This document shows, one piece after another, positions 49,516-57,568 of a stretch of 64,000 nt of DNA. The DNA lies in NCBI RefSeq assembly GCF_007741535.1, contig NZ_CP036525.1, positions 6,758,001-6,822,000 of the forward strand. The letters run 5' to 3'. The stretch is from Rubripirellula lacrimiformis (GTDB taxonomy: Bacteria; Planctomycetota; Planctomycetia; Pirellulales; Pirellulaceae). Each line of letters starts with the position of its first letter. The stretch's first letter is position 1. Position numbers and translations under genes: made by a program. Under the pieces are notes generated by a model. It was given only the letters and a program-made list of their open reading frames with translations, had not been told where the DNA came from and ran no database searches.

Positions 49516-51300
49516 ATGTCCTTGATCGTTCAGAAGTTTGGCGGCACCAGCGTTGCCGATGTCGAAAAGATTCGCGCCGCGGCTCGGAAAGCCATCCGGG
49601 CCCAACGACAGGGACACCGCGTCGTGATGGTGGTCAGTGCGATGGGCAAGAACACCGACACACTGTTGGATCTGGCATCCCAAGTCGGCGACAACCCGCC
49701 CGCACGGGAAATGGACATGCTGCTTAGCACCGGGGAACAGGTCAGCGTCGCTCTGGTTGCGATGGCCATTCACGAACTGGGGGCCAAGGCGACCAGTTTG
49801 ACCGGTGGCCAGATCGGAATGAAAACCGACAACAGCTATTCCAAGGCTCGGATCCAATCGATTTCGACCGAACGGATCGAGCGGTTGTTGGACCAGGGCA
49901 ACATCGTTGTCGCCGCCGGATTCCAAGGCATCGACGACGACCTGAACATCACCACCCTCGGACGGGGCGGCAGCGACACGACCGCAGTCGCGCTGGCGGC
50001 CGTGTTGGGCGCCGACGCCTGCGAGATCTACACCGACGTCGATGGCGTCTACACCACCGACCCGCGGAAACTTCCCGAAGCCCGCCGCGTGGAAGTCATC
50101 AGTTACGACGAGATGCTGGAATTGGCCAGTCTGGGTGCGGGCGTGATGCACAGCCGGTCGATCGAGTTCGCCAAGAAATTCGGCGTCCCGATCCATGTCC
50201 GCAGCAGTTTTTCGGACACCGAAGGCACGATGATCGTTGCCGAAGCCGAATCGACCACCCAACCGGTTAGCGGCGCGGCGATGACCGCCGACGAGGCTCG
50301 CGTGACCGTCCTGGGTGTGCCCGATGTGCCCGGCAAAAGCTTGCAGATTTTCTCGGCCATCGCGGCTCGCAAAATCGCCGTCGACATGGTCGTCCAGAAC
50401 GTCGGCAAAGACGGCCGCGCCGACATCTCGTTCACCGTCCCACGCGGCGAACTGAAATCCACCTTGCAAGCGCTCGATCAAGTCATCGCTGCGGTGGGCG
50501 CCGAAGGGGTGACCCACGACGACCAGGTTTCCAAAGTCTCGGTCGTGGGTTTGAACATGGCCACCCAAACCAATGTCGCCTCGCGAATGTTCCGGGCCTT
50601 GTCGGACGCCGGGGTCAACATCCAGATGATCACGACCAGCGAGATCAAAATTTCGACTCTGGTCCCCAAGGATCAAGCCGCCAACGCGCTGCGGGCTGTC
50701 CACGAAGCGTTCCAATTGCACCACCGGCCCGACGACGCCAAGTCGTGGAAACAGATCAAAGCCGATCGGGGTGCCACGGATGTGGAAACGCTGGTCAATC
50801 GATTGCGAGCCGATGCGTTGGAAGCCCTGACGTTGACCGGAATCACGCTGACCAAAGACCAAGCCCGCGTCACGCTGCACGGCGTTCCCGACCGGCCGGG
50901 GATCGCCGCCGACGTGTTCGAGATGATCGGCGAAGCCAAAATCTTTGTCGACATGATCGTTCAAGGTTATGACGGCGAAGACGGTTCGACCAGCGTCAGC
51001 TTGACGGTCGAAAAGAAAGACCTGAAACGAGCCATGGAAGTCGCCGAATCGATTCGCGCCAAGCACGGTTTGCGAGACATCCAAGGCGCCGACAACATCG
51101 CCAAGGTGACGGTCAGCGGCATCGGACTGCGCAGCCACACGCATGTTGCAACGCTGCTGTTCGACCGCTTGGCAACGGACCAGATCAACGTCGAAATGAT
51201 CAACACCAGCGAATTGCAGGTCAACGCCGTCATCGATGCCGCCAAGGCTGTCGAGGCCACCGAAGGGCTGCGGAAGACATTCGCCGAATCCCTGCGCTGA
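49516..51300 (+). CDS. lysC: Aspartate kinase with duplicated ACT regulatory region
   Basis: 594 residues from ATG 49516; the open frame to 49462 adds nothing conserved. The catalytic part begins LIVQKFGGTSVADVEKI and contains TTLGRGGSDTTAVALAAVLG (nucleotide and Asp binding). Four ACT domains follow in two pairs, starting near VTVLGVPDVPGKSLQIF and again near VTLHGVPDRPGIAADVF. A normal lysine-sensitive enzyme has about 400 residues and one ACT pair. The enzyme phosphorylates aspartate, the first step to lysine, threonine and methionine. The extra ACT pair may allow dual feedback control, which is inferred. Confidence 0.94.
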   Translation: MSLIVQKFGGTSVADVEKIRAAARKAIRAQRQGHRVVMVVSAMGKNTDTLLDLASQVGDNPPAREMDMLLSTGEQVSVALVAMAIHELGAKATSLTGGQIGMKTDNSYSKARIQSISTERIERLLDQGNIVVAAGFQGIDDDLNITTLGRGGSDTTAVALAAVLGADACEIYTDVDGVYTTDPRKLPEARRVEVISYDEMLELASLGAGVMHSRSIEFAKKFGVPIHVRSSFSDTEGTMIVAEAESTTQPVSGAAMTADEARVTVLGVPDVPGKSLQIFSAIAARKIAVDMVVQNVGKDGRADISFTVPRGELKSTLQALDQVIAAVGAEGVTHDDQVSKVSVVGLNMATQTNVASRMFRALSDAGVNIQMITTSEIKISTLVPKDQAANALRAVHEAFQLHHRPDDAKSWKQIKADRGATDVETLVNRLRADALEALTLTGITLTKDQARVTLHGVPDRPGIAADVFEMIGEAKIFVDMIVQGYDGEDGSTSVSLTVEKKDLKRAMEVAESIRAKHGLRDIQGADNIAKVTVSGIGLRSHTHVATLLFDRLATDQINVEMINTSELQVNAVIDAAKAVEATEGLRKTFAESLR

Positions 51301-51406
51301 TTTTGGCGATTGCGTCGCCCGCTGAAAAACGATCACCAACCGGCTATACTAGGACGGCGTTCATACTTTCCTTGTCTCGTTCCGTTCTGTCCGCTTAGGG
51401 TCGTCC

Positions 51407-52204
51407 ATGGGCGTTCGCTTTGCATGCCACGCATGCCAAAAGCCGCTGCACATCAAGCAGGAACTGGCCGGACGGCGTGGCGTATGCCCCCAATGCTCGG
51501 TTCGATTCCGAATCCCGACGATCGACAGCCCTACGTCGACGCCGCTGGATACGCCTGATGCGAACTCGCAATCTGATGCGAACTCGCAATCCGATGCGAA
51601 CTCGCAATCCGATGCGAATTCGCAATTCGGCGGGCCAGAGTCCGGGCAACCGGCATCCCCCCAAACTGCGGCCGCGGTGGCCGATTCCGCATCCGCGACC
51701 AGCCGCCCATCGGCCTCCAGTCATCCGGGCTCCAGTCATCCGGCCGCGGCAAGCAAGATCGGCCTGATCGCCAATGACCCGGACGCCAACTGGTACATCC
51801 GCCCACCCAGCGGCGGACAATACGGACCGGCCGATGGCGATTTGTTGTTGCAGTGGATCGGGGAAGGCCGCGTGGCGGCAACGGCGTTGATCTGGCGTGA
51901 CGGTTGGCCCCAATGGCGCGAAGCATCCGAAGCGTTGGCCGAAGTCGCGTCCACATTGCCGGTCGTGGCCGAACCATCGCCGCGTCTCGGCAGCGACTCC
52001 AATCCAGCGGCCGCCGCCGGTGCGTCCAAGGCCCCAACCGCTACGGCAAGCCTCGATAGTACGGCATCGGTTGCGGGCCAATCCGGCATCGGCGCGGCTC
52101 GTCGATCGCGTTCGATGCAACGAATCTTTTGGATCGGACTGCTATCCTTGGTGGCGATCGTCCTGGTTGGCGTCCTGATTTATCTGGTCACTGGATCGGC
52201 CTAA
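51407..52204 (+). CDS. Zinc-ribbon and GYF_2 membrane protein
   Basis: 265 residues. The N-terminus is a zinc ribbon (Cys7/Cys10 and Cys27/Cys30, ACHACQKPL and CPQCSVRF). A DANSQS repeat (four units) and a Ser/Ala-rich linker follow. A GYF_2/DUF4339 domain lies at about 120-175 (WYIRPPSGGQYGPADGDLLL; AATALIWRDGWPQWREA). A membrane helix (IFWIGLLSLVAIVLVGVLIY) ends the protein. GYF_2 domains bind proline-rich partners. The function is unknown; it is likely a membrane-tethered adaptor. Confidence 0.8.
   Translation: MGVRFACHACQKPLHIKQELAGRRGVCPQCSVRFRIPTIDSPTSTPLDTPDANSQSDANSQSDANSQSDANSQFGGPESGQPASPQTAAAVADSASATSRPSASSHPGSSHPAAASKIGLIANDPDANWYIRPPSGGQYGPADGDLLLQWIGEGRVAATALIWRDGWPQWREASEALAEVASTLPVVAEPSPRLGSDSNPAAAAGASKAPTATASLDSTASVAGQSGIGAARRSRSMQRIFWIGLLSLVAIVLVGVLIYLVTGSA
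51557..51628 (+). repeat. Four 18-bp coding repeats (DANSQS)
   Basis: Units begin at 51557, 51575, 51593 and 51611, each about GATGCGAACTCGCAATCC. They encode DANSQS four times with only third-position or final-codon changes. Confidence 0.9.
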
Positions 52205-52439
52205 CGGCGGTCGTCCGGACAGACCCACGCGGAAAAAAAGACGGTGCTATCGGAGTCTTCAGTTTTGCTTTCGTCGTTGCACGACGTACAAATACAGCAA
52301 AACCAGCTCCTTACCGATCACAGTGCTGATCCACTACATTGTCTGAACATTCCGCCACCCCTTTTGTCGGCAGTCCCGCGGGGCTTGCTGTCCCCCATGG
52401 CGGACGATCCCTCGAACCACCATTCCGGAGTCACCTCTG

Positions 52440-53000
52440 ATGCGTTTGATTCTTTTGACACTTGCGTTGGCAGCTTTCGCAACCTATTCGGCCCCATCGA
52501 TGGCCCAGACCGCCGCAGCCGCCAAGACGGAAACCGTCGACGTGTTCGGCGATGGCAAATTGGAAATCCCAGCCGAATTCAAACGAGTGCCACCACAGTC
52601 TCGGATGCTAGCGCATGAATTCCAGGCGTCGGCTGGCGAAGGCGATGATGCGGCGACCGCGCGAGTCACGATGATGGCCGCCGGCGGTGGCGCCAAAGCC
52701 AACATCACCCGCTGGCAAGGACAGTTTGCCGGCGGCGACAAAGCGGCCAACAAGACCGAAGAACTGAAGATCGGCAATTGGGAAGTTCACTTGGTGGACG
52801 CCAACGGCAGCTACGCCGAAACCATGGGCGGAGGCCCGTTTTCGGGTGGCAAAGTCGTCCAACGCACCGATTATGCGATGGCCGGTGCAATCCTGATCAA
52901 TCCCGCAGGCAAAAGCTACTTTGTCAAAATGATCGGGCCTGCCGCGGTCGTCAAAGCCAACCGGCAGCGGTTTGTCAAAATGATCAAGAGCATCGAGTAA
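52440..53000 (+). CDS. Small secreted protein of unknown function
   Basis: 186 residues. A signal peptide (MRLILLTLALAAFATYSAPS ending MAQ) is followed by one compact domain with repeated beta-like strands (DVFGDGKLEIPAEFKRVPPQ; NWEVHLVDANGSYAET; KSYFVKMIGPAAVV). A GGAG-type site lies about 10 nt upstream. The layout is seen in other planctomycete exported proteins, but I do not recognise a named family. It precedes the membrane ATPase gene by 63 bases on the same strand. Confidence 0.75.
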   Translation: MRLILLTLALAAFATYSAPSMAQTAAAAKTETVDVFGDGKLEIPAEFKRVPPQSRMLAHEFQASAGEGDDAATARVTMMAAGGGAKANITRWQGQFAGGDKAANKTEELKIGNWEVHLVDANGSYAETMGGGPFSGGKVVQRTDYAMAGAILINPAGKSYFVKMIGPAAVVKANRQRFVKMIKSIE

Positions 53001-53063
53001 ACCGCCGCTTTTTTCGATCCATTTCCGCCCGCGCGGGCAACCGCCACCTGCGAAGACTGACGC

Positions 53064-54608
53064 ATGAATATCCAAAGCTTTTTGGAACACCACGGGATCG
53101 TCCGAAATCCTTTCGCCGAAGAGGACGCCCAAACGGACCAAGTTTTCAAAGAGCACTGCATCAGTAGTGCCTACCACCCGATTTGGGACAAAGTGTACGG
53201 CGACCCCAAGGAACCATCCACGTCGATCGTGTTTGGCCCCAAGGGTTCGGGCAAAACGGCCATGCGGTTGCAAATCGATCGACACATCCAACGCTACAAC
53301 CGCGAAAACGTTGATTCGCGAGTGTTTGTGATTCGTTACGACGATTTCAATCCGTTCTTGGATCACTTCTGTGAACGGATGAGCCGGCGGACGACCAAGA
53401 AAAGCGAGCGAGTGTTCGACGCGTGGCGGCTGTGGGACCACATGGATTCGATCCTGTGCATCGGAGTGACCGATCTGGTCGACCGAGTCCTGCGGGAAGC
53501 GGGCGATCCGCCCCCACAACGATCCGGGATGGCGGACGACAACGGTGACGCGATCGGCCCGGATGACCTGAAAAAGCTGGATCGCACGTCGGCCAGAGAT
53601 CTGTTGCTGCTGGCCACCTGCTACGACCAATCGACCGCGTCGGCGTTCACCGATCGCTGGACCAATCTTCGCAAACACCTGCGTTATGGCAATGCATCGT
53701 CGCTGTGGCCCATGATCTTGGCCATCGTTTCGTTCGTTGCATCGATGGCATTGGTCGGATGGCTATTTGTCCGCGGTGGTGGGCAAGGGCCCGATGGGGA
53801 AGCCATCCCGGTCAGCCCCCATTGGTTGTGGCTGGTCCCGTTGATCACGCTGATCGGTGGGATCCCGTTTTGGATCAAATGGGCCAAAACCCAGTCAGCC
53901 GCAGCGGGGATTCGCAAACACATGCGTGTCGGCAAACGCGAAACCGGAACGCTGCGAAAGGTGCTGATGAAGTTCCCGTCCAAGGAACTGGACAGCCAAC
54001 CGCTGCCACGTTTCGACCGCACCGACGATCGCTACGAGATGCTGAATAAATTCCGGGCGATCCTTTCGCGATTGGGATATGGCAGCGTCACAGTGCTGAT
54101 GGATCGTGTCGACGAACCCGACTTGATCGGTGGCAAGCCCGAATTGATGCAGCGATTCGTGTGGCCGATGCTGGACAACAAACTGCTGAAACACCAGGGA
54201 ATCGGTTTCAAGCTATTCCTGCCTCAGGAACTGCACCGGGACGTCGAACGCGAAACCCGCGAATTCCACGAACGGGCCCGATTGGATAAACAGAACGTGA
54301 TCCCTGCGTTCCAGTGGACTGGCGAAGCACTTTACGATCTGGCGCGGGCACGGATGTTGGCCTGTGCGGCCGACGGACGATCGCCCGAGCCGAAGGACCT
54401 ATTCGACGACGACATCAGTTACGAACGATTGCTGGCGGCCATGCAGTCGCTGCGAGTCCCCCGGCACCTGTTTCGGTTGCTGTATCGTGTGCTGGTCGAC
54501 CATTGCAACCGACACACCGATGCGCAACCGGTCTTCAAGATCAAGGGACAGACGTTCGAATCGGCATTGGCCGTGTACAGCCGCGATTCGGAAGTCAACA
54601 ATGGCTAG
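53064..54608 (+). CDS. Membrane P-loop ATPase, planctomycete-type
   Basis: 514 residues. An ExeA-like N-terminus (GIVRNPFAEEDAQTDQVF) leads into a Walker A (VFGPKGSGKTAM at about 58-69) and a later Walker B-like VTVLMDRVDEPDLIG near 350. Between them two membrane helices lie near 215-275 (PMILAIVSFVASMALVGWLF and WLWLVPLITLIGGIPFWIKW), so the ATPase is split by a membrane hairpin. The C-terminal third is helical. The split P-loop with embedded helices resembles KAP-type NTPases, which is a loose comparison. Substrate and partners are unknown. Confidence 0.8.
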   Translation: MNIQSFLEHHGIVRNPFAEEDAQTDQVFKEHCISSAYHPIWDKVYGDPKEPSTSIVFGPKGSGKTAMRLQIDRHIQRYNRENVDSRVFVIRYDDFNPFLDHFCERMSRRTTKKSERVFDAWRLWDHMDSILCIGVTDLVDRVLREAGDPPPQRSGMADDNGDAIGPDDLKKLDRTSARDLLLLATCYDQSTASAFTDRWTNLRKHLRYGNASSLWPMILAIVSFVASMALVGWLFVRGGGQGPDGEAIPVSPHWLWLVPLITLIGGIPFWIKWAKTQSAAAGIRKHMRVGKRETGTLRKVLMKFPSKELDSQPLPRFDRTDDRYEMLNKFRAILSRLGYGSVTVLMDRVDEPDLIGGKPELMQRFVWPMLDNKLLKHQGIGFKLFLPQELHRDVERETREFHERARLDKQNVIPAFQWTGEALYDLARARMLACAADGRSPEPKDLFDDDISYERLLAAMQSLRVPRHLFRLLYRVLVDHCNRHTDAQPVFKIKGQTFESALAVYSRDSEVNNG

Positions 54609-54738
54609 TGGACCATGGGGTGGCTGATCAGCGGCTAGAACCGCACCAAATAGATCCTCCCAGCGGGTGGCCAGGCAGCGATTCCGAGCGACGATTGGCG
54701 CCATCCCCAGCATCCGACTTGTCCTGTGCCAGCGATTT

Positions 54739-54772
54739 GGTACGCTACAAGGCCCGGCGGTAGCGTACCGCC
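54739..54772 (+). promoter_or_regulatory. Two mutually exclusive hairpins in the leader of the tiny basic gene
   Basis: GGTACGCTA (54739-54747) can pair with TAGCGTACC (54761-54769). Alternatively GGCGGTA (54756-54762) pairs with TACCGCC (54766-54772). The two folds share bases, as in attenuators. They lie 73-106 bases before the start of the 29-residue basic protein. No T-tract follows. Confidence 0.45.
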
Positions 54773-54844
54773 ACACTGATTTGTTAGGCACCAACGTCGA
54801 ACAACACTCTGTTTTTCGACATCAACCAAGGGAGATTACACTAG

Positions 54845-54934
54845 GTGGGTACTAAGAGAACGGGAAAAGGTCGACGAAAAGTGGGACGAAAAAAGCGCCG
54901 TATGCGAGCGAAAATTCGTCACCGTAAGAAATAA
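54845..54934 (+). CDS. Tiny, strongly basic ribosomal-protein-like polypeptide
   Basis: A 29-codon gene with a GTG start and TAA stop. A GGAG lies 10 nt before the start. Of 29 residues, 19 are Lys, Arg or His, in the pattern GTKRTGKGRRKV then GRKKRRMRAKIRHRKK. Such short Lys/Arg proteins are either ribosomal proteins or relatives of the AURKAIP1/COX24 (mS38-like) short proteins annotated in several bacteria; the second fits the KKRRMRAK part better. It is followed 52 bases later by accD. It is too short for routine ORF calling, so the call rests on composition, ribosome site and intact frame. Confidence 0.6.
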   Translation: MGTKRTGKGRRKVGRKKRRMRAKIRHRKK

Positions 54935-54986
54935 TTTCTGATGGCCGGAAATAGCGGCCAACTCGCGATTCTCCCAATCACCTCGC

Positions 54987-55955
54987 ATGTCCACCGTCGA
55001 TTCCAACCCTGCTGGCCCCGCGATGTCTGAGGAAACTGCCGAGTCCGAGAGCTCGTTCTCCCCGGAGAACCCCGCCTCATCCAACGACTTGGTTTCTGCC
55101 CCAAGTGCGGTATCTGCTGAAAACGCAGTACCACCTGAAAACGCAGTACCACCGAAAAAACGTGGCGTACCAGAAGGGCTTTGGTTGAAGTGCCCTGGGT
55201 GCGGTGCATCGGTCTATAAAAAAGAAGTTCAGCAGCGGCTGAACGTTTGCCCGAAGTGCGATTACCACTTCTACGTTTCAGCGATCGAGCGAATTGCTCA
55301 GGTGCTGGACGAGGGCACCTTCGAGCCGATGAACGAGTCGCTTCGGCCGATGGATCCGTTGGAATTTTCGGATCGCCGAAAGTATTCCGAACGGCTGATC
55401 GGCGAACAAAAACGCACCGGTCTGACCGATGCTGCGATGACGGGAACCGGCATGATCCGGGCTCGACGCGTCGCCTTCGCAGTCACCGACAGTGCGTTCA
55501 TCATGGGATCGATGGGCAGCGTCGTCGGCGAACGATTGGCCCGCCTGATCGAACGCGCAACCGACGACAACCTGCCGCTGATCATCATCAGTGCCTCCGG
55601 TGGCGGTGCCCGAATGCACGAAGGCATCCTGTCGCTGATGCAAATGGCCAAAGTGTCCGCAGCATTGGCGCGTTACCACGAAGCCGGTGGATTGTTCATC
55701 AGCGTGCTGACAAACCCCACGATGGGTGGGGTCGCGGCCAGTTTTGCATCTCTGGGCGACCTTGTCTTTGCCGAACCCAAAGCATTGATTGGATTTGCCG
55801 GACCGCGAACAATCAAAGCGACGATCGGGATCGAATTGCCCGAAGGGTTCCAGACCAGCGAATTCCTGCTGGAACACGGCTACATCGATCGAATCGTGAT
55901 GCGAAAGAGCCTGAAAAGCGAGATTGCTCGCGCGATCGATTACTGCGGAAAGTAA
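54987..55955 (+). CDS. accD: Acetyl-CoA carboxylase carboxyltransferase subunit beta
   Basis: 322 residues. A 60-residue Ser/Glu/Pro-rich N-terminal extension with a repeated ENAVPP precedes the zinc ribbon (Cys69, Cys72, Cys88, Cys91; [11 protein letters not shown] and VCPKCDYHF). The crotonase-like carboxyltransferase core follows, with [20 protein letters not shown] and [18 protein letters not shown] (acyl-CoA and carboxybiotin binding) and [13 protein letters not shown]. With AccA it transfers carboxyl from biotin to acetyl-CoA in fatty acid synthesis. It follows the tiny basic gene; a Ser/Thr kinase gene follows. Confidence 0.97.
   Translation: MSTVDSNPAGPAMSEETAESESSFSPENPASSNDLVSAPSAVSAENAVPPENAVPPKKRGVPEGLWLKCPGCGASVYKKEVQQRLNVCPKCDYHFYVSAIERIAQVLDEGTFEPMNESLRPMDPLEFSDRRKYSERLIGEQKRTGLTDAAMTGTGMIRARRVAFAVTDSAFIMGSMGSVVGERLARLIERATDDNLPLIIISASGGGARMHEGILSLMQMAKVSAALARYHEAGGLFISVLTNPTMGGVAASFASLGDLVFAEPKALIGFAGPRTIKATIGIELPEGFQTSEFLLEHGYIDRIVMRKSLKSEIARAIDYCGK
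55118..55153 (+). repeat. Two 18-bp direct repeats in the accD N-terminal extension
   Basis: CTGAAAACGCAGTACCAC occurs perfectly at 55118-55135 and 55136-55153, encoding [12 protein letters not shown]. Exact identity suggests a recent duplication. Confidence 0.85.
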
Positions 55956-56169
55956 CCGGCATCGATCCGCCGGCGGACGCGGCATGGCCTTTCGAACAGG
56001 TCCCCCCTGAAAGCCCCCCCCGCTGAACGGCCCTCCTGAACGGTCCTCCGCGAACGGGCTAATCCCGGTTGGTTGCGAAGCGATGATTGCCAAAACCTAG
56101 TTGTGACGTAGCCTTAGTCGTCGGCCTTTTGCTTTTCTTCTGACATCGTTGCGCGAGTCTGCTGGTTCC

Positions 56170-57072
56170 ATGAGTCTTTTCGATTCGATTAAATCCGCCT
56201 TCAGTTCCAGTGGCGGCAGCACAGGCGGCCGAATCGACGTCGCCGGACGCTTCGCGCGTCAACGAACGGCTGTCACAGGCACGATGGCGAACTTTTTCGT
56301 CGCCAAGGACCGCGAACACGACGACCGCATGGTCGGTGTCAAAATCCTTGATATCGAAAAGATGGAACTGTTCGAGGCTAGGTTCAAAGGCCTGAAAAAG
56401 CCCAGCGAAGGCCAGATTGCGATGCAGATGAAGCATCCCAAAGTGGTTGAAACCTACGAAATCGGTACCTCGCTGAAGGGCGAACCGGTCATCGTGATGG
56501 AATACGTCGGCGGCCCCAGCCTGCAGAACATCGTGGTCCAAAAACAGGAACATCACGTCACCGGCCGTCGAATGATGATGATTCGGGACATGGCCGAGGC
56601 GTTGAAGTACGTCCACAGCCAGGGATTCATCCACCGCGATATCTGCCCGCGAAACTTCATCTGCCTGCCCGATACCGCGGGCGTCAAACTGATCGACTTT
56701 GGGCTGACCGTGCCCGCCACGCCGCCGTTCATGGCGGCCGGCAACCGAACGGGCACGCCGCTGTACATGTCGCCCGAAATCGTGCGACGCCGGCCCACCG
56801 ACAAACGCGTCGATATCTTTTCGTTCGGTGTCACCTGCTACTGCCTGATCTGTTTCCAGCATCCATGGCAAAGCGAAATGCTGAACGGTCGCGCCGCCCT
56901 GCAGCACGACTCGGTCCCGCCAAAGGACCTGTTGACGCGATGCCCCAACGTGGATCCGAAACTGGCGCGGACGATCATGAACGCGCTGAACCCGGACGTG
57001 GACAAACGAACCGCCGACATGGACCAGTTCCTAAGCGGGATCCGCCAGGTCGAAAAAGCATTCGTCGACTAG
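56170..57072 (+). CDS. Soluble Ser/Thr protein kinase
   Basis: 300 residues from ATG 56170; a TTG at 56149 is less likely. Kinase motifs are complete: VGVKIL with the ATP Lys near 58, HRDICPRNF near 156-164 (catalytic Asp), DFGLT near 176, and SPEIV in place of APE. The glycine loop is degenerate (TGTMANFFVAK). There is no membrane segment or extra sensor domain, unlike the kinase at 9.9-12.2 kb. It follows accD by 214 bases and may belong to its transcript. Its targets are unknown. Confidence 0.88.
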   Translation: MSLFDSIKSAFSSSGGSTGGRIDVAGRFARQRTAVTGTMANFFVAKDREHDDRMVGVKILDIEKMELFEARFKGLKKPSEGQIAMQMKHPKVVETYEIGTSLKGEPVIVMEYVGGPSLQNIVVQKQEHHVTGRRMMMIRDMAEALKYVHSQGFIHRDICPRNFICLPDTAGVKLIDFGLTVPATPPFMAAGNRTGTPLYMSPEIVRRRPTDKRVDIFSFGVTCYCLICFQHPWQSEMLNGRAALQHDSVPPKDLLTRCPNVDPKLARTIMNALNPDVDKRTADMDQFLSGIRQVEKAFVD

Positions 57073-57376
57073 CGCTTCGCTGCACCATGGTTTTCGGGTA
57101 GCGGAACTCGTCAAGAGTTTCGGCCTCGCCATGATTTACGAAAGTCTTGACGACTTCCGCGACGACGTTTGCCCGAAAACGAAGCTGGACATGGAGTACT
57201 CGCGAGGAATCCGACGCTGCACTGACGACTGCCCGTTGCCGGATACCAGCGCTGAATCTTTCGCATATTCGGCAACATCAGCCCACCCCGTATCGTCGTG
57301 CAATCTGTACGGCGCGTCGCATTTGGTTCTGATTCGGCAAAACAGGGGACCAATGCCGGTTTTCACGGCGAATTCG

Positions 57377-57406
57377 TTGACACTCGATTTTCCGCGTAAC
57401 TATACT
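57377..57406 (+). promoter_or_regulatory. Near-consensus sigma-70-type promoter
   Basis: TTGACA (57377-57382), a perfect -35 box, then 18 bases and TATACT (57401-57406), five of six matches to the -10 box. It is the best promoter visible in the window and points toward the coiled-coil membrane protein gene at 57569, giving a leader of about 155 bases. Confidence 0.75.
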
Positions 57407-57443
57407 TCGGGGACGTGGTAATCTTGGCAAGCCCTTTAACGTG

Positions 57444-57466
57444 GGGGCTTTTGCCATGGAAGCCCC
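57444..57466 (+). promoter_or_regulatory. Leader hairpin upstream of the coiled-coil gene
   Basis: GGGGCTT (57444-57450) pairs with AAGCCCC (57460-57466) around a 9-base loop. An alternative partner, AAGCCC at 57430-57435, lies just upstream, so two folds compete. It could control the transcript started at 57377-57406. Confidence 0.4.
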
Positions 57467-57568
57467 AAATACCGGCTTTCAATACCGCGTTATGCACGGG
57501 CCGGAACGCACTGCGAGGGTGCCCGCCACGTTGTTCCTTGTCGATCTCGTCGTAAACGGAAAACACCC

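Larger units (their letters stand above)
57073..57568. other. Intergenic region with promoter and structured leader
   Basis: 496 bases. Contents are a near-consensus promoter (57377-57406) and a leader hairpin (57444-57466). Short open frames (for example 57131-57421) look spurious. Confidence 0.6.

Noticed and set aside
49387-51339. 650-codon open frame antisense to aspartate kinase
   Set aside because: Long antisense frames arise from the codon bias of GC-rich genes; the sense frame encodes a complete enzyme.
57131-57421. 96-codon open frame upstream of the coiled-coil gene
   Set aside because: No ribosome site or family features, and it spans the near-consensus promoter.
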